A model generated the notes under the pieces. That model was not told where the DNA came from. It made no database searches and saw nothing but the letters and a program-made list of their open reading frames with translations. Positions 53,566 through 64,000 of a stretch of DNA of 64,000 bases are shown here, piece by piece; positions within the stretch are counted from its first letter, which is position 1, and every line of letters begins with the position of its first letter. Both the position numbers and the translations under genes were made by a program. Source of the DNA: Burkholderia cepacia GG4 (GTDB lineage Bacteria > Pseudomonadota > Gammaproteobacteria > Burkholderiales > Burkholderiaceae); the NCBI RefSeq assembly GCF_000292915.1, contig NC_018514.1, positions 2,939,667 through 3,003,666 on the forward strand. Direction: 5' to 3'.

Positions 53566-54924
53566 ATGCAGCACACTACCCACACGAACGCCGCGCCCGC
53601 GCAGGCGGCCGGCGCGGTCCGTCGCACGTCGGCGCGCTACAAGATTCTCGCGCTGCTTGCAATCGGCACGATGATCAACTATCTCGACCGTACCGTGCTG
53701 GGGGTGGCTGCGCCGCAGCTCACCAAGGAGCTCGGCATCAACGCGGCGGTGATGGGCATCATGTTCTCCGCGTTTTCGTGGACGTACGTCGCCTCGCAGG
53801 TGCCCGGCGGCCTCTTTCTCGACCGCTTCGGCAGCAAGGTCACCTACTACTGGTCGATGACGCTGTGGTCGCTGTGCACGTTCCTGCAGGGCTTCGTGCC
53901 CGGCGTCGGGACGCTGCTCGCGTGCCGGCTCGGCCTCGGCGTCGCGGAGGCACCGTGCTTCCCGACCAACAGCCGCGTCGTCGCGACGTGGTTCCCGCAG
54001 AACGAACGGGCGATGGCGACCGGCACCTATACCGTCGGCGAGTACATCGGGCTCGCATTCTTCAGCCCCGTGCTGTTCGCGCTGATGGGTGCGTTCGGCT
54101 GGCGCTCGCTGTTCTGGGTCGTCGGCACGGTCGGCATCGTGTTCGGCCTCGTCTGGTGGAAGCTCTATCACGAGCCGCGCAACCATCCGGGTGCGAACTC
54201 GGAGGAACTCGCGTACATCGAAGCGGGTGGTGGTCTCGTGCACGGGGCGCGCAAGGGCGGCAACGGTGAAGTGGCCGACAAGGCCGGCAAGGGCGAACAG
54301 AAGAAGTTCAGCTGGTCGATGGCCGGCCGGCTGCTGAAGAAGCGCCAGCTCGCGGGCATCTGCCTCGGCCAGTTCGCCGGCAACTCGACGCTCGTGTTCT
54401 TCCTGACCTGGTTCCCGACCTATCTCGCGACCGAGCGCCACATGGGCTGGCTGAAGATCGGCTTCTTCGCGGTGATGCCGTTCATCGCCGCGTCGGTTGG
54501 CGTGATGTTCGGCGGGATCTTCTCCGACTGGCTGCTGCGTCGCGGCAAGTCCGCGAACCTCGCGCGCAAGCTGCCGATCATCGCGGGCCTGCTGCTCGCG
54601 TCGACGATCATTCTCGCGAACTATGTGAAGAGCAACGAAGCCGTGATCGCGATCATGTCGGTTGCGTTCTTCGCGCAGGGGATGGCCGCACTCGGCTGGA
54701 CGCTCGTGTCGGACATCGCGCCGGACGGCCTGCTCGGCGTGACGGGCGGCATCTTCAACTTCGCGGCGAACCTTGCGGGGATCGTGACGCCGCTGGTCGT
54801 CGGCTTCGTCGTCGCATCGACCGGTTCGTTCGTCGGCGCGCTCGTGTTCATCGGCGTGATCGCGCTGATCGGCGCGCTGTCGTACATCTTCGTCGTCGGC
54901 GACATCAAGCGGATCGAACTGTAA
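53566..54924 (+). CDS. MFS permease of the quinate/shikimate cluster
   Basis: A 452-residue MFS protein of the anion:cation symporter branch with twelve helices. The first loop reads GTMINYLDRTVLGVAAP, followed by VPGGLFLDRFGSKVTYYWS. It is close in type to GudP/ExuT permeases, but the operon context (40 bp after the quinate/shikimate dehydrogenase) points to quinate, shikimate or dehydroshikimate uptake. The long polar loop around 225-250 (GARKGGNGEVADKAGKGEQK) is an insertion compared with relatives. A strong terminator follows. Confidence 0.83.
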   Translation: MQHTTHTNAAPAQAAGAVRRTSARYKILALLAIGTMINYLDRTVLGVAAPQLTKELGINAAVMGIMFSAFSWTYVASQVPGGLFLDRFGSKVTYYWSMTLWSLCTFLQGFVPGVGTLLACRLGLGVAEAPCFPTNSRVVATWFPQNERAMATGTYTVGEYIGLAFFSPVLFALMGAFGWRSLFWVVGTVGIVFGLVWWKLYHEPRNHPGANSEELAYIEAGGGLVHGARKGGNGEVADKAGKGEQKKFSWSMAGRLLKKRQLAGICLGQFAGNSTLVFFLTWFPTYLATERHMGWLKIGFFAVMPFIAASVGVMFGGIFSDWLLRRGKSANLARKLPIIAGLLLASTIILANYVKSNEAVIAIMSVAFFAQGMAALGWTLVSDIAPDGLLGVTGGIFNFAANLAGIVTPLVVGFVVASTGSFVGALVFIGVIALIGALSYIFVVGDIKRIEL

Positions 54925-54954
54925 GTACCGGCTCCACGCACATCCAGTGCGTTC

Positions 54955-54986
54955 GCCCGGCGGCCGGTTGGCCGCCGGGCTTTTTT
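54955..54986. terminator. Rho-independent terminator after the quinate cluster
   Basis: Perfect 11-bp arms GCCCGGCGGCC and GGCCGCCGGGC around GGTT, followed by TTTTTT. It may also stop transcripts from phnW on the other strand. Confidence 0.9.
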
Positions 54987-55029
54987 GTTCGCGCGCCGGC
55001 CGTGTGCCCGCTGGCGCGCCGCCTTCGCC

Positions 55030-56139
55030 TTATGCGCGTTGCACCGCGATGCCGAGCGATTCGACTGCCTGCGCGATCGCCGCGACCGCGCGCTGGATGT
55101 CGCCCGCATCGATCGCGCCGATGCAGCCGACGCGGAACGTCTCGAGCTGCGTCAGCTTGCCCGGATACAGGATGAAGCCCGCGTCGCGCACCGCGTCGTA
55201 GAAGCGGCGGAAGTCGTAGGCCGGATGGTCGGGCGCGTGGAACGTGACGATCACGGGCGCCTGCACGCTGGCGTCGAGGAACGGCGTGAAGCCGAGCGCA
55301 CGCATCGATTCGACCAGCGTCCGGCAGTTCTCCGCATAGCGCGCACCGCGCGCGGGCTGGCCGCCTTCGCCCAGGTACTGGTCGAGCGCGGCGCGCAGCG
55401 CGGCGATCACGTGCGTCGGCGGCGTGAAGCGCCACTGGCCCGTCTTGCGCAGGTACGCGTACTGATCGTGGAGGTCGAGCGCGAGCGACGGCGAGTTGCC
55501 TTCGCACGCGTCGAGCGTGTCGCGCCGCACGATCGCGAACCCCATCCCCGGCACGCCTTCCAGGCATTTGCCGCTCGCCGAGATCAGCGCGTCGATCCCG
55601 CTGTCCGCCAGCGTGATCGGCAGCGCGCCGAACGAACTCATCGCGTCGACGATCAGCCGCTTGCCGTGCCGACGGCACACGGCGGCGATCGCGTCGAGCG
55701 GATTCAGGATGCCGGCGCTCGTTTCCAGGTGCACCAGCGCGACATGCGTGATGCGCGGCTCGCGCGCGAACGCGGCTTCGACCGCCGCCGGGTCGACCGC
55801 TGCGTCCTCGCCGAACGGCAACGCGATTGCGTCGATGCCGAGCCGGCCGAGGATCTTCAGGATGCGCGCGCAATACGCGCCGTTGTCCGGCACGAGCACG
55901 ACGCCGTCACGCGGCACCAGCGTGCCGAGCGCGGCCTCGACCGAAAACGTGCCGCTTCCTTGCATCGGCACGCACACGTATTCGTCGCCGCCGCCTGCGA
56001 TCGCGACGAGATCCGCGCAGACACTGGCCGTCAACTGATTGAAAGCAGCGTCCCACGAGCCCCAGTCATGTTGCATTGCGTGGCGTGTTGTGGCGGACGT
56101 GGTGAGCGGGCCGGGCGTAAGCAGAATCGGATCGGACAT
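55030..56139 (-). CDS. phnW: 2-aminoethylphosphonate--pyruvate transaminase
   Basis: A 369-residue class V PLP aminotransferase that moves the amino group of 2-aminoethylphosphonate to pyruvate, giving phosphonoacetaldehyde and alanine. It starts [19 protein letters not shown], as the family does, and has the PLP lysine (Lys191) in [13 protein letters not shown] and [12 protein letters not shown] before it. It is divergent from phnSTUV-phnA-phnY, which transport the substrate and use the product. The frame is open further upstream, but the Met at 56139 fits the family. Confidence 0.93.
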   Translation of the reverse strand: MSDPILLTPGPLTTSATTRHAMQHDWGSWDAAFNQLTASVCADLVAIAGGGDEYVCVPMQGSGTFSVEAALGTLVPRDGVVLVPDNGAYCARILKILGRLGIDAIALPFGEDAAVDPAAVEAAFAREPRITHVALVHLETSAGILNPLDAIAAVCRRHGKRLIVDAMSSFGALPITLADSGIDALISASGKCLEGVPGMGFAIVRRDTLDACEGNSPSLALDLHDQYAYLRKTGQWRFTPPTHVIAALRAALDQYLGEGGQPARGARYAENCRTLVESMRALGFTPFLDASVQAPVIVTFHAPDHPAYDFRRFYDAVRDAGFILYPGKLTQLETFRVGCIGAIDAGDIQRAVAAIAQAVESLGIAVQRA

Positions 56140-56193
56140 GGTTTTTCTCCGGCAAAGGTCGGACGAAACGCCGGGGCGGCATTTCTGAATGAC

Positions 56194-56210
56194 TTGCATG
56201 ATATTGGCAA
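56194..56210. promoter_or_regulatory. Candidate operator in the phn divergent region
   Basis: TTGC-ATGATATTG-GCAA is an imperfect dyad (TTGC-N9-GCAA) in the AT-rich part of the 255-bp phnW-phnS gap. It resembles a LysR-type site, in keeping with the LysR-type activators (such as phnR) that control AEP genes elsewhere. No regulator gene is in the window. Confidence 0.45.
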
Positions 56211-56394
56211 AATGTGTCATTTTTTGGAAATTGTGGCACTCGTCACGGCGTTGTCATCGAACGCTGTGATCCTTCGCTTGCCGCGCGAAACCACCTGCAG
56301 CGCGGCAGCGAGGCAGGCCGGTTGTCGGCTTGCCCGACTAAAAGGAGCCGGATCGTGCCCCGGCCGTTTGGTGTTCCGTCTACGGAGAAGTGAG

Positions 56395-57486
56395 ATGACA
56401 CTGCAGAATTCCTCGCGCGCCGCTGTCGGCGCGTTCCGCAAGCTCGCGCTGGCCGCCTGCGCCGCCGGTCTGCTGCAAGGCGTGGCGATGCCCGCGCATG
56501 CGGCGAACGCGGTCGTGCTGTATACGGCGGACGGTCTCGAGAACCTCTATCGCGATGTGCTGCCGGCGTTCGAGAAGAAGGAAGGCGTCAAGGTCAACAT
56601 CGTGACGGCAGGCAGCGGCGAGGTCGTCAACCGCGCGAACATCGAAAAGAATTCCCCGAAGGCGGACGTGATCGTCACGCTGCCGCCGTTCATCCAGCAA
56701 GCCGGCCAGATGGGGCTGCTGCAGCCGTACCAGAGCGTGAACTACAAGAACGTGCCGGCGATCGCGAAGGCGGAAGACGGCACGTGGGCGACGTTCGTGA
56801 ATAACTACTTCTCGTTCGCGATCAACCCGGACGTTGTGAAGAACCAGCCGAAGACGTTCGCCGACCTGCTGTCGCCGAGCTATGCCGGCAAGGTCGCGTA
56901 CTCGAACCCGGCGACCGCCGGCGACGGGATGGCCGTGCTGATCCTGACGACCTCGCTGATGGGCGAGGACAAGGCGTTCGACTACCTCGCGAAACTGTCG
57001 CAGAGCGTGAAGTTCCACACCAAGGGCACGGGCTACCTGAACGTGCTGCTGTCGCGTAACGAGATCAGTGTCGCGAACGGCGACCTGCAGATGGACCTCG
57101 ACGACGCCGAACACGGCGCGCTGTCCGTCAAGCCGATCTTCCTGGCGGCGAAGGAAGGCGACCAGCCGACCACGTTCCAGCTGCCGTACGGCATCGGCCT
57201 GATCAAGAGCGGCCCGAATCAGGACGTCGGCAAGAAGCTGATCGACTACCTGATGTCGACGGAAGTGCAATCGAAGGTGCCGGACATGTACGGCATCCCG
57301 GGCCGCACCGACGTGCCGCTGGCCGGCAAGAACGGCGAAGCGGTCAAGAAGGCGATCGCGGGCGTGAAGCTGATTCCGGTCGACTGGACCCAGGTGATGG
57401 CGAAGAAGCCGGTGTGGATCGAGCGCTGGAAGAAGGACGTGATCGGCAGCTCGGGCAAGCAGCTCGACGTCGTCAAGCCGAAGTGA
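56395..57486 (+). CDS. phnS: 2-aminoethylphosphonate ABC substrate-binding protein
   Basis: A 363-residue periplasmic binding protein of the Fe3+/AEP type. A signal peptide (KLALAACAAGLLQGVAMPAHA) is followed by NAVVLYTADGLENLYRD and the ligand region ANIEKNSPKADVIVTLPPF. The Met at 56395 has GGAGAAG nearby. It is followed by an ATPase and two permeases in one operon, and phnW is divergent, so the ligand is very probably 2-aminoethylphosphonate. Confidence 0.9.
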   Translation: MTLQNSSRAAVGAFRKLALAACAAGLLQGVAMPAHAANAVVLYTADGLENLYRDVLPAFEKKEGVKVNIVTAGSGEVVNRANIEKNSPKADVIVTLPPFIQQAGQMGLLQPYQSVNYKNVPAIAKAEDGTWATFVNNYFSFAINPDVVKNQPKTFADLLSPSYAGKVAYSNPATAGDGMAVLILTTSLMGEDKAFDYLAKLSQSVKFHTKGTGYLNVLLSRNEISVANGDLQMDLDDAEHGALSVKPIFLAAKEGDQPTTFQLPYGIGLIKSGPNQDVGKKLIDYLMSTEVQSKVPDMYGIPGRTDVPLAGKNGEAVKKAIAGVKLIPVDWTQVMAKKPVWIERWKKDVIGSSGKQLDVVKPK

Positions 57487-57520
57487 TCGGCGCACGCCGC
57501 CTGTATTAGTGAGCAAGAGG

Positions 57521-58624
57521 ATGAACCCGGTGGAAACCACCTTGACCCATCCCGGCGCATTCGGCGCCGCCGAACCGCAAGCGACGCTGCGGTCCGGCGC
57601 GCCGGGCGGCGTGCAGATCGAGCACCTGAGCGTGCGCTACGGCGCACGCACGGTGCTGGAAGATCTGTCGCTGTCGATCGGCGCCGGTGAATTTTTGACC
57701 GTGCTCGGCAAGAGCGGCTGCGGCAAGACCACGCTGCTGCGCTTCATCGCCGGGTTCGTGAAGGCCGACGGCCTGACCGGCACGCTGACCGTGGCCGGAC
57801 GCGACCTGACCTATGCGCCGCCGCACAAGCGCAATCTCGGTCTGCTGTTCCAGAATTACGCGCTGTTCCCGCACCTGTCGGTGTTCGAGAACGTCGCTTT
57901 CGGGCTGCGCGCCCGCGGCATGGCGTCGTCGGAAGTGACGCGCCGCGTTGCCGACGCGCTGAAGCTCGTGCAGCTCGGCGATGCCGGCCACCACCTGCCC
58001 GCGCAGCTGTCGGGCGGGATGCAGCAGCGTGTCGCGCTGGCTCGCGCGCTCGTGATCGAGCCGGACGTGCTGCTGCTCGACGAGCCGCTGTCGGCGCTCG
58101 ACGCCAACCTGCGCGCGTCGGTGCGCAGCGAACTGAAGGCGCTGCACGAGCGCCTGCCGAACCTGACCGTCGTCTGCGTGACGCACGACCGCGACGACGC
58201 GCTCGTGCTGTCCGACCGCGCGCTGCTGATGCGCGACGGCCACATCGCGCAGCTCGGCACGCCGCAGCAGCTGTACGACGCGCCGAAGGACGGCTACGTC
58301 GCACGCTATCTCGGCCCGGCCAACCTGCTGCCGCCGCACGTGATCTTCCCGCTCGGCGATCCGCGCCATGACGTGCGCGGCAAGGTGGCATGCGTGCGCC
58401 CCGAGCGCCTGACCGTGATGCCGCCCGCTGCGGGCGGGCTGCACGGCACGGTGTCGTCCGTCGAGTGGCAGGGCGCGGACCTGTCGATTGCGGTCGTGAT
58501 CGATGCGGCACCCGACGAACCCGTGCGCGTCACGATGCAACGCGGCCGCGGCGCGGCTCCCGAGCGCGGTGCGCGCGTTTCCCTGCATTGCGAGGCAGAC
58601 GATGTCGTCCTTATCGAGCCCTGA
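57521..58624 (+). CDS. phnT: 2-aminoethylphosphonate ABC transporter ATPase
   Basis: A 367-residue ABC ATPase: Walker A LGKSGCGKTTLLRF, Q-loop LLFQNYALFPHLSVFENVAF, signature LSGGMQQRVALARAL, Walker B LLLDEPLSALDANLR and His in VTHDRDDALVLSDRA. A C-terminal TOBE-type domain (about 285-367) is present. The ATG at 57521 lies immediately after AAGAGG, which is tight; a GTG at 57509 is an alternative start. Its end overlaps the phnU start by 23 bp, pointing to coupled translation. Confidence 0.9.
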   Translation: MNPVETTLTHPGAFGAAEPQATLRSGAPGGVQIEHLSVRYGARTVLEDLSLSIGAGEFLTVLGKSGCGKTTLLRFIAGFVKADGLTGTLTVAGRDLTYAPPHKRNLGLLFQNYALFPHLSVFENVAFGLRARGMASSEVTRRVADALKLVQLGDAGHHLPAQLSGGMQQRVALARALVIEPDVLLLDEPLSALDANLRASVRSELKALHERLPNLTVVCVTHDRDDALVLSDRALLMRDGHIAQLGTPQQLYDAPKDGYVARYLGPANLLPPHVIFPLGDPRHDVRGKVACVRPERLTVMPPAAGGLHGTVSSVEWQGADLSIAVVIDAAPDEPVRVTMQRGRGAAPERGARVSLHCEADDVVLIEP

Positions 58625-59511
58625 AACCGGCCTGCCGCCGCACGTGCTCGCGTCGGCCGCCGCGCATGCCGCCGCTGCGCGGCGCCGCAAGCGCATGGGC
58701 GACCTGCACCTCGCCGCGCTCGCGATCGTCGTGCTGGGTCCGCTCGTCGTCTATCCGCTGGTGCGGCTCGTGCTGCTGAGCGTGTCCGGCGATCACGGGC
58801 TGAGTTTCGCCGCGTACCGGACGTTCTTCGGCAACCCCGATACGCGCAACGTGCTGCTGACGACCGTCGGCGTGCTGTTCACGAGCGCCGGCACCGCATC
58901 GGTGCTCGGCGTGCTGCTGGCCGCGCTGCTGTTCTTCAAGCCGTTCCCGGGCGCGTCGCTCGTCACGCGCTTCCTGGAACTGTACGTTGCGTTCCCGTCG
59001 TTCCTCGTCGCGTTCACGCTGATCTTCCTGTACGGCTCGCAAGGCTCGATCAGCATCGCGTTGCAACACCTGTTCCATCTCGAGAATCCGCCGCTCGACT
59101 TCCTGTTCGGCATCGCCGGCGTGATTCTCGCGCAGACCGTGTTCTATACGCCGTTCGTCGTGCGGCCGACGCTCGCGTCGTTCGCGACGCTCGACCTGCG
59201 CCTGATCGAAGCGGCGCGCAGTCTCGGCGCGTCCGGCGGGATGCTCGCGCGCCGTGTCGTGCTGCCGATCGCGTGGCCGGGCATCGCCGCCGGCACCGTG
59301 CTGTGCTTCCTGCTGACGCTGAACGAGTTCGGCATCCTGCTCGTGCTCGGCAGTGCGCGGCTCGTGACGCTGCCGGTCGCGATCTACAGCAGCGCGACCG
59401 TCGACCTCGACCTGCCGACCGCGTCGGCCGGCGCGGTCGTGATGCTGGCGCTGTCGCTGGCGCTGTATGCGGTTTATCGCCGGGTGAACCGGCGTGCGAC
59501 GGGAGGGAACG

Positions 59512-59522
<11 letters not shown>
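58602..59522 (+). CDS. phnU: 2-aminoethylphosphonate ABC transporter permease 1
   Basis: A 306-residue inner-membrane permease with about six helices and the EAA loop AARSLGASGGMLARRVVLPI. An N-terminal Ala/Arg stretch precedes the first helix. It starts inside the phnT gene (ATG 58602, GAGGCAG upstream) and its end overlaps phnV by 11 bp. Together with phnV it forms the membrane channel for AEP uptake. Confidence 0.9.
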
Positions 59523-63130
<3,608 letters not shown>

Positions 63131-63134
63131 GTGG

Positions 63135-63686
63135 ATGGCACTGACGGTAGAAGAGATTCACGGGCTGTATCGCGCGCACGGCCATGTGGCCTATAGCGGC
63201 GAACCGGTCACGCAGCTGGAGCATGCGTTGCAGAGCGGTTTGCTGGCGGAGGAGGCGGGCGCCGACGAGGCGCTGGTCGCGGCGGCGTTCCTGCACGATC
63301 TCGGACATTTGCTGAATCGGCAGGGCGAGACGCCGAGCGCGCGGGGGATCGACGATCTGCATCAGTATTACGTGCTGCCGTTCCTGCGGCCGTTGTTTAC
63401 CGAAGCGGTGCTGGAGCCGATCCGGCTGCACGTCGATGCGAAGCGCTGCCTGTGCCGGACGGACGCGGGCTACTTCGAGAGCCTGTCGCCGGACTCGGTG
63501 CGCAGCCTTGCGCTGCAGGGCGGCATCTTCAGTGAAGAGGGGGCAGCGGCATTCCTGCAGCGTCCGTTCGCGGAAGACGCGTTGCGCCTGCGCCGCTGGG
63601 ACGATAAGGCAAAGGAAGAGGGCAAGGCGACGCCGGACCTCGATCACTATATGGAGATCGTCGCACGCCAGGTGCGTGTCGCCTGA
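63135..63686 (+). CDS. PhnZ-like HD-domain mixed-valence di-iron oxygenase
   Basis: A 183-residue protein of the HD-domain group associated with phosphonate operons. The metal ligands follow the PhnZ pattern: His30, His54-Asp55 in AFLHDLGHLL, His58, His76, His99 and an Asp in RRWDDKAK. Tyr20 and Glu23 lie at the spacing of the PhnZ residues that sense the substrate, and Lys103 follows His99 by four. PhnZ cuts (R)-1-hydroxy-2-aminoethylphosphonate to glycine and phosphate. Here no PhnY-star hydroxylase is in the operon, so the substrate would have to come from outside. The gene ends the phn operon. Confidence 0.85.
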   Translation: MALTVEEIHGLYRAHGHVAYSGEPVTQLEHALQSGLLAEEAGADEALVAAAFLHDLGHLLNRQGETPSARGIDDLHQYYVLPFLRPLFTEAVLEPIRLHVDAKRCLCRTDAGYFESLSPDSVRSLALQGGIFSEEGAAAFLQRPFAEDALRLRRWDDKAKEEGKATPDLDHYMEIVARQVRVA

Positions 63687-63702
63687 CGATTCGACTGCCT
63701 CT

Positions 63703-63748
63703 ATTCAAGGCCCCGCACGCGGTAGCGTGCGGGGCCTTGAATTTTTTT
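63703..63748 (+). terminator. Rho-independent terminator of the phn operon
   Basis: 18-bp perfect arms (63703-63720 and 63725-63742; core GGCCCCGCACGC / GCGTGCGGGGCC) around GGTA, followed by a T-run to 63748. Confidence 0.95.
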
Positions 63749-63759
63749 CGAGAAACCCC

Positions 63760-63788
63760 TTGCGCGATCGCCAGCTACTGCATAGAAT
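63760..63788 (+). promoter_or_regulatory. Upstream tandem promoter P1 of a downstream stable RNA operon
   Basis: TTGCGC (63760-63765) and TAGAAT (63783-63788) are separated by 17 bp. This is a promoter of average match that points off the right edge. It lies directly after the phn terminator, so it starts a new unit. Confidence 0.6.
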
Positions 63789-63920
63789 CACGCCTCTTTC
63801 GCGCTAACGGAAACGCAGCGCGGGAGGGAAGGGAAGCGGTGCTGTCGGGGTTGGTGGTAGCGACCCAGGCGCACACGAAGTTGAACCCCAACCGTCGCAA
63901 CGAAGTAGTTAAAAAAGTTG

Positions 63921-63949
63921 TTGACGAGTTGAAAAAGACGGTTCATAAT
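63921..63949 (+). promoter_or_regulatory. Strong promoter P2 of a downstream stable RNA (probably rRNA) operon
   Basis: TTGACG (63921-63926) and CATAAT (63944-63949) have an ideal 17-bp spacer. An AT-rich stretch just upstream (GTAGTTAAAAAAGTTG) could act as an UP element. The style matches rRNA/tRNA promoters of Burkholderia. No rRNA sequence is reached before the window ends, so the gene itself is inferred. The 63790-63900 part contains no recognisable gene. Confidence 0.75.
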
Positions 63950-64000
63950 CTCGCTTCTCTGCTGCTGAAAACGCAGCGCTGCTGAGAAACGCGAAGTTCC

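Noticed and set aside
54985-56394. Long upstream extension of the phnS frame
   Set aside because: It runs antisense through phnW; the signal peptide and ribosome site place the phnS start at 56395.
63737-63985. 82-residue frame near the right edge
   Set aside because: It begins in the terminator T-run and crosses both candidate stable-RNA promoters; it has no ribosome site or homology.

Overview
The window looks like a Burkholderia cepacia complex genome. It is very GC-rich with strong third-position GC bias, which gives long antisense shadow frames. The block 8070-16156 has the gene order LysR regulator - llpE - ceoA - ceoB - opcM, which I recognise from B. cenocepacia. In that species the block lies on the second chromosome, so this may be chromosome 2 (inference). 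I see no phage, insertion sequence, CRISPR array or tRNA. The region reads as dense catabolic and transport chromosome.

Left part (1-16.2 kb): the 5' part of gabT with divergent gabR; an EamA exporter; selD followed by a LysE-type exporter; a periplasmic purine nucleoside permease; a small DUF4148 protein; then the salicylate/antibiotic RND efflux cluster.

Middle left (16.3-31.6 kb): a LysR/PACE efflux pair; an alpha/beta hydrolase; then, on the minus strand, a 2-hydroxycarboxylate transporter, a DctB-like kinase, a DctD-like sigma54 activator and a DUF3579 protein. A near-perfect sigma54 promoter and two upstream dyads 31 bp apart stand in front of the transporter, so this looks like a self-contained sensing and uptake unit. 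A six-gene plus-strand operon (24.5-30.7 kb) follows. It has a Met-type ABC importer, two flavin-dependent oxidoreductase families used on organosulfur compounds, and an unassigned histidine/glutamate-rich protein. It is probably an organosulfur scavenging system.

Middle (31.7-43.4 kb): an Lrp/LysE pair, an XRE-MmyB regulator with a clear operator, a DUF2167 + M50 protease pair, and a dispersed hexarate pathway: MFS permease, 2-oxoglutarate semialdehyde dehydrogenase, KdgD and GarD. These turn galactarate into 2-oxoglutarate. Three similar 18-bp dyads sit in front of the permease, kdgD and garD, which suggests one GntR-type regulator encoded elsewhere. A vapBC module lies between the dehydrogenase and kdgD.

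Right part (43.5-64 kb): small genes (SnoaL-like, FucU, DoxX), an MHS permease, an orphan branched-chain-type binding protein, a PAS-AraC regulator, a quinate/shikimate-to-protocatechuate set (quiC, aroQ, quinate/shikimate dehydrogenase, MFS permease), and a complete 2-aminoethylphosphonate system (phnW / phnSTUV-phnA-phnY-HD oxygenase). The window ends just after two strong tandem promoters that look like those of a stable RNA (probably rRNA) operon beyond the edge.
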